Shown in pieces: positions 24,190-33,500 of a stretch of 64,000 nt of DNA (position 1 is its first letter; the number at the start of each line of letters is the position of its first letter). The stretch spans positions 4,392,803-4,456,802 of the forward strand of contig OX291550.1 of NCBI GenBank assembly GCA_946406115.1, read 5' to 3'. The notes under the pieces are model-generated. The model was not told the DNA's origin. It saw only the letters and a list, made by a program, of their open reading frames with translations, and did not search any database. Made by a program: the position numbers and the translations under genes. The DNA is from Apoda limacodes (taxonomy: Eukaryota > Arthropoda > Insecta > Lepidoptera > Limacodidae).

Positions 24190-24610
24190 GAACCTATTTT
24201 TCAATATGGGTGATAACATCAAGCTGAAAAATTATTGCCGGTCTGGCCACGTTTATAAGCTATTGCGAGAGTCATCATCACGAATGGATTGGAAATCATC
24301 TTGCCTTACTTGAACGATTTTCAACCACCTGAAAAAGGGTAACAGCACCATAGCACATCCAAACAGTGAGGTAGACTATACAGAAGACGTCCTTGGACAT
24401 CAGCCCATGTGTCAAGCCCTTGTGGACTATGAGGAAGTTGACTGGCAATACGTCGACGTGTCCTGAACGTCTGTGTGATTCGAACAAGAAGTCAGACCTA
24501 CAAAACAGTCAAACATGACCTATCAAGCTTCAAAAAGGAGATAAACGGGGGATATCATGTCCTCGAAACTGTTTACAATCGCACTAATGTCTTTAAGTCT
24601 TGATAACTGG
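24190..24610 (+). mobile_element. RTE-clade LINE reverse-transcriptase remnant
   Basis: The plus-strand translation keeps 'IKLKNYCRSGHVYKLLRE' (compare the family's LKNYRPISLLSHVYKLL). It then keeps 'QPMCQALVDYEEVDW' (motif A, usually LAFVDYEKAFDSV) and, after stops, 'TGDIMSSKLFTIAL' (usually RQGDxISPKLFTxAL). The catalytic Asp of motif A is kept but stops and frameshifts are many. Pseudogene. Confidence 0.7.
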
Positions 24611-24746
24611 GAAGGACAAGACAAGAGAAGCTTGGCGATCTATTAAGGATAAAGCACCGAATTCATCAGAATGGCAAAAATATAGGAAATATTTCGTCAC
24701 ATCTTAACGTTGTCCATGCTGCAGTGCTCTTACCTGCTCTTTCTGG

Positions 24747-24860
24747 GTTTCATACTAACATCATAAATGCGAAAGTAACTGTGTCTGTCTGTCTATTTGT
24801 TTGACATAGGCTACTTGAAAACGTCAAGCGTGAGTTGGATTTTTCTATAATTGAGAATGT
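24747..24860 (-). repeat. Interspersed repeat end ('catactaacatcataaatgcg')
   Basis: It starts with a variant of 'ctaatattataaatgcgaaagtaactgt' followed by 'gtctgtctgtc', the reverse complement of the usual tail of the abundant lepidopteran repeats in this window. Confidence 0.55.
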
Positions 24861-24989
24861 GCCGTTGAAATCCTACACTGATAACCGAATTTCGGGCAAG
24901 CGATCGCGTGTCAACATGACCTAACATCACCAAATACTGAGGAACTACTTCTACTACTACTCGTGAAAGGTTGGACGAACAGTTGACTG

Positions 24990-25435
24990 TTAAGGTGGGT
25001 ACAGATTATTTGCAATACAAGATGCAATGCAACACGAATGTATGTGGACGGTCCGCGCGCACGTTGCGCGCCTCAACAACGGTCATTCCTGGCAGTGTTC
25101 AGCGCGCACGCCATGGACCCGTTTGATTTTGAAGTTTACATGACTATATTGGTGTTTCAATTATTTTATTAAACCAGTGTATAAAAAAAGGCTCAACAAT
25201 CGACAATTCCAATGTCGTGGGCAGTATGCAGGTCCGCCGCGAGTTTGCCGTCCAGATTACACTGCGCGCACTCAAAGCGTTCGTCAAAAAACCGACAATA
25301 GGCAGGAACCAACGCGCGCTCTGCGAATGCACGTAGCATTCTAGTATTTGATTCTAGTGCGTTCGCGAACTCATCAAAATGTATAAGAAATGTTGCATTG
25401 CATGTTGTGTTGCAAATAATCTGTACGCACCTTTA
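24990..25435. mobile_element. TIR element of ~445 bp (MITE)
   Basis: The ends are imperfect inverted repeats of about 40 bp containing 'GTACAGATTATTTGCAA' and 'ATGCAATGCAACA'. The left edge is TTAAGGTG, the right CACCTTTA. A TTAA at the left edge would fit a piggyBac-type target, but the right edge reads TTTA, so the superfamily is open. GC-rich CpG runs such as 'ccgcgcgcacgttgcgcgcc' lie inside. No transposase frame. Confidence 0.8.
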
Positions 25436-25639
25436 GACGATCCTGTAGTGGCGACCGTACAAAATCACTACTGAAGCAATGGTGCGCCAACGCGTCTGAA
25501 CATCAAAACACTTACAAACTGCCTCTATATGTGGAAAGTTGAACCAACGACTGTTGGAAGACGCTGCAGTTTAGTAGCAGTAAAAAATGCGGGCGATCAG
25601 AATAGGTACATTTTTAAATGACTAGATAATCCTGAAAAT

Positions 25640-25880
25640 ATGCCAACCCATGCCCGTACCTGGCTACGCCCCTGTCCACACGCGGGCCCAGTGCTGATTG
25701 TGGACGTCTTTTTTTACGTATGCAGGTTCCTCACGATGTTTTCTTTCACCGCAAAAGCCATAGGAGTAATCAATGTACTTAAGAAATTAAGAAAACAACT
25801 CATTAGTACACGCTGGTCTCGAACCTCCGCCACTCAGGACGCAATGTAAAATCGAAACCCCTCGGCCTCCACCGACTTTA
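25640..25880 (+). repeat. Interspersed repeat with 'aggttcctcacgatgttttc'
   Basis: It contains 'cgcgggcccagtgctgattg', 'gcaggttcctcacgatgttt' and 'ctttcaccgc', phrases found in many lepidopteran repeat copies and often placed near LINE/SINE ends. The + open frame over it is incidental. Confidence 0.6.
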
Positions 25881-25894
25881 AGTAATATGATCAT

Positions 25895-26075
25895 ATTACT
25901 CCGTGACTCGGTTGGCAGTAGCAACTCTCTCCTTATCAGAAGTGTGCGGGTTCGATCCCCGCACATGATAAACATTAATGTGTAAGCATTTATGTTTGTA
26001 CTGAGTCTGAGCATGTCCCATGTAGGTATAATAAATAGTATTTGTATCAGTTATCCTTCTGATATTTATTTATTG
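25895..26075 (+). mobile_element. tRNA-derived SINE
   Basis: An A-box-like 'cggttggcagtag' and a perfect tRNA T-arm (25944-25964: 7-bp stem around 'ttcgatc') form the head. Then comes the usual body 'aacattaatgtgtaagcatttatgtttgtactgagtc' and 'gtatttgtatcagttatcc'. The 5' half cannot fold into a full tRNA, and the sequence continues into a SINE body shared with 40.3 kb. Confidence 0.8.
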
Positions 26076-26121
26076 ATTATGTATTGCACAGTTTGTGACC
26101 CAGTTTAATTTTTAGTTCGCA

Positions 26122-26178
26122 ATTGATATGCAAAGTTAAGCAACGTGGTCATATTATAAAGGCATTGGATGGGTTACA
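26122..26178 (+). repeat. 5S-rRNA-like segment
   Basis: 'caaagttaagcaacg' followed by 'cattggatgggttac' matches the internal control region of 5S rRNA (AAGTTAAGCAAC ... TTGGATGGGTGACC) with a diverged middle. The flanks do not form a 5S molecule. Best read as a 5S-derived SINE or retropseudogene. Confidence 0.6.
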
Positions 26179-26339
26179 TTTGCTTGAGGGCCTCCAGCTG
26201 GCACATTGTAGCATAGGTATTAGATCTTGTCTTGACTACAATTTTTAAGCCAAGATAGAGGTCTAATGTTGAGTGGCGACTTGGTCCAATACTTGGTGGA
26301 ATATGGCCCAAACCTAAATACTACCCTACTACTAAAGTA

Positions 26340-26958
26340 TGATTTTGAAAAATAGCTTATGGATCTAAATTTGTTTTTAGCGTAACAAAGTTGGCATTAT
26401 TTAAGGAAAGCAGCCTTAAATTTTTTCCAAAATTTTTATAAACGCTTATATCTTTGTGGTAAGGCTTATGTAAAAGAACATGAATAAAAGGATTAGAACT
26501 TACGGAAATACAGACCAACAAACGGAAAGACGGACGGAAACGGAAAAACAAAACAAAACAAAACCCTTAAAAAAGAATAACAGCTTTATGAATGTATTAA
26601 AAATAATTCTACACTTTATACTACAGTGATGGCGCTGTAATTATTTAATGACAGTTTTTATTCATTAATGGAAGAATTTAAAAATATAAATTCTACAAAA
26701 AAAACAGGACAATAGTAGGTAGGTAGTAGGATAGTATTTTATTGTTAGTGTTTACTGAAGCCATAGTTACTACAGAGTTTTCAAAATGTTTAAATTTGAA
26801 GCTCAAAACTATTTCTAATTTTTTTTTATCAGAAATTGCTTATGACTTTTCAAGTTTTGTCGATGTTTACCAACAATATTACAAAAATTACCACTTAACG
26901 GATTGGACATCTCTGGGGCTGTTATAGTTGAACACAAGAATTGTTACAGTCACCGAAA
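26340..26958. other. 5' flank of the gustatory-receptor gene
   Basis: AT-rich sequence with an 'aaaac' microsatellite near 26545. An in-frame TGA at 26929 lies 30 bases upstream of the ATG, so the coding frame does not extend upstream without splicing. No confident TATA or initiator can be named. Confidence 0.4.
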
Positions 26959-27591
26959 ATGGAAAGTTCAGTTATAGATCTAAGGGTGATGTGGGTGTTG
27001 CGGCTAATGTTTGGGTTCTACCACGAGGGTCGCGCGACCAGCTGCAGGGTGTACTGCTTGCTCGTAGTCATCGTGTTAAACGTTACTTTTTGGTTTTATG
27101 GTTCGTCAAATTGGTATTTGAAATTGGAGTTAGTGGTTGAATACTTAGTCAATTTCCTTTATAGTCAAATATTCAAGGACTCGTCTTCTTTACGATACTT
27201 TCGCCCAACCACCGTCGATATGAAGCCGGGTGGCAAGCGACTGCTACTGGTGTTGGAAAGATTCTTTCAAACCTTAATGGTTGCCGTGGCTGTGTCAATA
27301 GTTCTCAGCTATTCCATTACATTTCTAGTGAAGCTGGATCATTGGGAGCTGGATTTAATAGCAGATACAATTTTCATCATTGTATACACAATTGCACGAA
27401 ATGCTGCAAAGATGACATATCTACTATCTTTCAGTTTGTTTGCGTGCCGTATGCGAGTTCTTAGAAAGAATTTGGAGCAGAATGGATTCAGGAAGGATAA
27501 TATAGCGGGATTGACGCCGTCGACGTTTTTGGAGTGCTACATGTGTACGATTGAAGACTTTCTGGAGTGGACCAACGAGAATTATATTCTG
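26959..27591 (+). CDS. Gr exon 1 (211 codons, TM1-TM4)
   Basis: This exon encodes the N-terminus through TM4 and most of the following cytosolic loop, ending '...NENYIL'. The proposed donor 'ctg|gttagc' is not ideal at positions +3 to +5 but gives phase 0. If it is not spliced, the frame continues 14 codons to a stop at 27636. No frameshift or stop lies inside the exon. Confidence 0.85.
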
Positions 27592-30500
27592 GTTAGCAAA
27601 ATGATTTTAATCCCATATACTATTCTTAGAAAATAAAGACAAACAATGAAAAATTGTATAAAGAGCAGAAAAATAAGGATAGCAGAGTGCAATACTAAGC
27701 TATCTTGAAAAATACAGTTCTTTATAGTACTGACTGTGTAGTTAGTCTGAGTTTCTTGTATGTATAATATTTATATATTTACAAAAAAGTATATAAGTAG
27801 TTGTATCTCTTACCTGGTTTCCATATAACAGCTTTTCTTAATGTAGAATCAGATGGTGTGTGTTAAATCAATTCATTCATTTCGTGAATATTTATTATTT
27901 TTTATTTAGTTATTAATTTTCGTTTAATGTTGATCTTGAGATGCGGTGAGCATTAACGAGACTGAGGGCTTGCACTAATATGTAAAGACATAGGCTAACG
28001 TTCGGTGGCGCCACAAATGTATATCGTGCAACGTGTTCGAAATATTCCTCAATATCAAAGGCGATGGCTGACTATATAGATGAAATAAATGTTTAGTTTA
28101 GTATATTCCAAAAAGTAAAAAGTGTTGTTTAGGTACCATTCGAGAAACACCAACTTTATGTGTAATGTCGAAACGATCAGGTTTAAACTAAAAGAGTATT
28201 GTAATTATCGATATTATTTAATTATTGAAGATTAAACAGATAGGCATATAAGTCCAATCAAAATTAGGTTCGGGAACAAAAAAATCAAAACCTGAAGTTT
28301 TATGACGTTAAAAGGTTAACAGATATATTAGGAATTAAAACTTATAAATTAAAAAAAAATTGTGTGCAAAAAACACTTAAATATTAAAATAATCGATATT
28401 TTTATTTTTTTTAATAATCATTAAAATGAGTACTTTATTAAACAAACTTTTATGAACTGACTATACCAATGTCTTCTATGAAAAGACAGAAATTTGGATG
28501 AAGTAGTTAAAGATCTTCCTGACATTAAACATTTGATTCGCATTGATTATTTTTTTCATTGTGTTCTGCGAAACTTTTGAGGCAATTCAAATTTTTGTCA
28601 TTAAGCTTCTACTTAAGAATATTTATTACTGTTTGAGTTACTGCATTTCTAAAGCTTTTGCATTTTTAAAGCTGCATAGAAACGACTATGATATGTTTGT
28701 TAGTTTTTTTATAACTTTGTGAGAAATGTTGCATGTGTTATTTTGAAAGGTGTTATTGGTATTTATTATTTAATTAAGAAGACGCAAGTTTTAAGCATCA
28801 CTTTACGGTTATAACATAACAGTTGGTTATTGGTAGTTACCAATACTAACAAAAACATAGTATGTAAAAATTAACAAACTATCCTTTATTATTTTTAGGG
28901 TTCCGTACCGTAAAAGGAAAAAAGGAACCTTTATAGGATCACTTTGTTGTCCGTCTGTCTGTCTGTCTGTCAAGATCCTTTTTCTCAGGAACGCGTGGAG
29001 GTATCAAGTTTAAATTAATATCAAATACTAAAGTTTACGTTCACTTAAAGCTATAAACAAATCAAGCTTCTCAGCCAATGCAATATAAAAAAATGCCCAA
29101 AATACTGGTACCTTCCAAGGTTTTTTTCTCTTGGTAAACAATTCTCCTGAGCAACCAATGGAATTCCTACTTCCCCTTATTACCCTCACGTGGTAGGCGC
29201 GTTCAATTAGGGTCCCGTGAAGTGTAAACTTTATATACCGCACATTACAAGATTGGACGCTATGATAAGCTATTATTGTTGTTTAAGGAATATAATATAT
29301 TTTTAATATAAATTTAAATTAAATTTAAAAATAAAAAAATATATCTAAAAAACACGTTTTTGTGCGCCTTAAAAATAATAAAATAATCCAGTTATATACC
29401 AGATACATAATACCAGTTTAAAATCGCATCTTTTTACTTCGATATTAAATGCTTACCTCCTTTAAGCATAATGCTGTCTCTCTCTAACGAAACGTATCAG
29501 AAAGTGTCAGTATGACTTTTAATCGGTAATCAAACATGAACTTCCATGCAACTAGCGGTAAATTTCAGTCCAAATTGAAAGACTTAATTATTATTCTCTC
29601 AAAAGTTTGTTTAAGGTAGATTGCTTTAATTTCTTGGTTATACCTACCAACTTACTTAGCATCTTAATGGTGTTGTTGTGTATTTTATGTGTGTATGTCA
29701 TTTTGTGTCTCAACACCTGGAGGATTATTTTTAAGGCATATAATTGGTGGTTTTTAGATTATTTTTTAATCGATATTAAATATCTTGTTCCTTTATGTTT
29801 TCTTATGTACCTACCTGTCTGTCTGTCTGTTTGTTTTATCCAGATATAGCAACTTATCGAAGCCTCTGTACTTTGAATTCTTCCTGGAATACTGTATTAA
29901 ACTTATATTTTCAATACTCTGCAAAGAGTTTGAAGTAGGTATACTTACATAAGGTAATCAGATACAAACTTACACCAACGATTGAACGACCATTTTTTGT
30001 TTTTTTCACTTTTACCTACCTACATAATGTAAAAAACCTATTTGCATGGAACGCAAGCTAAGAGTAGTGAAATATACAATAGCACAATGTGTATTAAGGG
30101 CGTTAAGGAGAAAATTACAAACAATAGGCTTTTGGAAGCCTAAGGCCGAAGACTTTAATGACTTGATTTCGTAATGTCTGTACCGCCCGTGTCAAAAACA
30201 ATATTTTCATCACATTTGCGAGTTAATACCAAAATTAAAATTAAAATAAACTCACCAAAAGCGTAAACCTTCCGTATAACGAGTACCTAAGCGGTCACCC
30301 ATCCAATCACTGTCCTAGCCCAACTCTACTTAACTTTGAATATTAGTTACAACAAATTTGTTTTGTAACTGTTTTTCATAATAGTCTTATTTACTTTCAC
30401 TCGTTTTGTTTTTGTTTGTGTTTATTTAATGTGTAAAGTGAGAAAACCTTAATTTGTTCTAAACGATATTCAAAGTTAAGCACCGTCGAGCTGGGTCAGT

Positions 30501-33500
30501 AATTGGCTAGGTGACCGCTTATTAGCACACTTTTTGTTTTTGTTTGTAAATTACGTAAATGGTGGAACCCACGGTTCGCGAGTCCAACTCGCACTTAATC
30601 GCTCAATGTCGAGGGGTGTCTAAAGAAACAGGTATTTTTTCGCCATTTTTGTGGTGGCCTGCCATTTTGCATTTAGGATAATGTCACATATTCATTTGAT
30701 ACCCATGTCGAGGGGTACCTAAAGAAACAGATAGTCCTAGAAAGTGACTTAATAAAAACTTGGTAAAAATAACAATAAAATAAAAAACAGTGATCTATTA
30801 TTTACTTTTCCCGTAGTAGGAAACATCCCAGAGCGAACATAAAAAGAACGACCCTCAACATCCTCATTGCAAGGGTTAAGTGTGAAAGTGGCACTTGCGG
30901 TCTAGCCGGGCTCCTGAAAACACCACATTTCATATTAATGTTAGCCTGAATATTATTTAAACAAATAGCATAGCTCATTATAAATATACCCAAACAAGCA
31001 CCCATACTATTGAATGAAATTTAAGTTTCACTGAGCAATAATGACAAAGGAAAATGGCTCACATTGCGGCTTGCGACTGTACTGCACAATGGAGTTAAAA
31101 TACTGTTCATTCAAAAAAACAGTTCATTATAAAATCTTATATAAAGAACTAAAAAACTTTTTGACAAAAAAAAACAACCGGCTTTAAAAATTATGCACTA
31201 AAAAGGTAAAAATAATAACTAATTTCCAAAAATCTGATCTGAATTACAGTTATGTACTATCTTTTTGAAGCCGGTTGTTTTTTTTGTTATAAAATTTTTA
31301 TTTTTTTCCGTTTCAGTGACGAATTGCTTTTTTTTTCTTGTACACTAAAAACATCCATACTGGTAACAAAGTTTTATACAATCATCAACATAAAAGGCGT
31401 TTCACCAGTTCCAACGTAACATTAATATTTTTTTTTCTCCAAAAATTTTAGTTTTGAATTCACTATAATAATATGGGACCACCTGGAAAGTATAACCTTT
31501 GAAATAAAAAAAGAATTTCACAAATCGGTCCAGGCGTCTTCGAGAAAAAAAAGTCTCCGACGAATTGAGAACCTCCTCCTTTTTTTGAAGTCGGTCAAAA
31601 AGAATCCAGGTTCCAAATATCACCCCCAAGTTTTGGAGACCAAACTATTATCATCACGATAATAAAGTGCAATTATGGATAAAATCCACCATACAAACAA
31701 GGATATTAACTTGCATTATTTCTGTACGTGTGTGAGTGACTCGATTGACATTGGACATGCATGCTATCTTGATCTAGTATTCTATATGGATTAACTTACT
31801 TACTGTACAGGCCTACAATAATTTACAATTAAACTAGCACAGTAATATGTATAACATTCATGGATTAATATTATCTCACAGCTGTTCCTGAACACGGTAA
31901 TGGCCATCATAACGTTGTTCCACACCTTCAACCACATAATTTTCGCTATCAAACATGTAAGTTTACGATATGTTAATACTAAGCTTTTGACACAGCTTCG
32001 CTTACAAGATATCCGGTTTAACGCGGTGGGATTCCTGGGCTAAAAAATGCTTTGTGATTTTGCGTCTCTTCAGCTACCATTTTGCTAAAGATCAGGTTTA
32101 TTTTACCCCTTTTTTAAATTACACTTTGTAGGTAGAAGAAATAAACAATATCTAGTGGCGGCGCAATGTGCGTGCAGTATATGTGGGGCCTTTAAATTGA
32201 TTTTCAAACATAAAGAACACCGAAAAATTTTATTTGAGATATTTTTGAGCGCCTTAAAATATAATTTCTACAGAATGTATTTAAATTATTATGTACATTT
32301 TGTCAACTAAACACCTATGCTAGTAAAAGCCAGAATAAAAAATATTTATTAGATACATTATTGATTCTGAATTGTTTCATCAGACATTTTTTTTACACAG
32401 TATATAACACTATTTGTTAGGATATCTCACTTAAGTATAAGTAATAACACTATTTGTTAGGATATCTCACTTTAGTATAAGTAATAACACTATTTGTTAG
32501 GATATCTCACTTTAGTATAAGTAATAACACTATTTGTTAGGATATCTCACTTTAGTATAAGTAATAACACTATTTGTTAGGATATCTCACTTTAGTATAA
32601 GTAATAACACTATTTGTTAGGTTATCTCACTTTAGTATAAGTAATAATATACTTTTTTTTTTTTATACCACTAAGGTGGCAAACAAGCCTACGGTCCGCC
32701 CGATGGTAAGCGGTCACCGTAGCCTATGGACGCTTGCAACACCAGGGGCATCACTCGCGCGTTGCCGACCCTTCAAAAAACTAATAAATTCTTTTTTGAA
32801 GAACCCCATACTGTAGTCCTTAGAGAAAACCTTGCCAGGGAGCTCATTCCACAACGCAAGCGTTAGCGGGAGGAAGTTTCTCTGAAACCGCACTGTACGC
32901 GACCATTTCGGTTTCAAAGTGTGAGAATGAATTCCCTGTATATATGTATTGTTTGTTTTAAAAATTATTGGAAAATAATGGAACGAGAAGCCACTAGTCA
33001 GCTTTTTTTCTTCCCACTGACTTATGAACTTGAAATTTGGTGAAAATGTTTACTATTACGTATATTTTACTAAATAAAACAATATATTGATAAATTTTTT
33101 TTTTGAAATTTCCTAATTTTTCCTATTACAATCAACTTGATTTTGCGGTAAAATAGCACAGAAGGGATTTATTCATATTATACGCATATTATGTAAATAA
33201 ATAATGTAGTTGTGTATGGTGTAACTAATACGAAGCGCATTTTAAGAATAACTATCCTTATAACGTGTTGTATTACACTTAAATAATAAACAAAATGCCT
33301 TGCATTAACTACAGTTCGCTATAAAACGTCTCTTGTGAAATGAGTTCTGCTTTGTTGAAGTTTGAACAGCAATTTATTAGTGGGACTAGACCTCATCTAG
33401 CTACTGTTAGAGCTACTTTTTCGCTTTAGAGAGGGACTTTAAGCCTTGACCGAAGAATACGTGAGTTTTTTTATGCAAATCAAAATAATTGAAAAAACTG

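Larger units (their letters stand above)
27592..31881 (+). other. Gr intron 1 (4290 bp)
   Basis: GT-AG intron, acceptor 'ttatctcacag'. It holds an interspersed repeat (28897-29240), two 5S-like segments (30280-30520) and a TIR-bearing repeat (31166-31597). Other open frames inside (for example 29607-29849 and 30802-31005) show no domain. Confidence 0.75.

Noticed and set aside
25895..25975. Possible tRNA gene (perfect T-arm and B box)
   Set aside because: No full cloverleaf can be formed on the 5' side and the sequence runs into a SINE body shared with 40.3 kb.
30464..30520. Possible 5S rRNA gene
   Set aside because: Only the internal control region matches; the 5' and 3' strands of helix I are missing and the spacing is altered.
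29607..31005. Hydrophobic frames in Gr intron 1 as extra Gr exons
   Set aside because: No family motif, no fitting splice phase, and the four-exon chain is complete without them.
32406..32645. CRISPR-like array or regulatory repeat
   Set aside because: Pure 40-bp tandem repetition without spacers.
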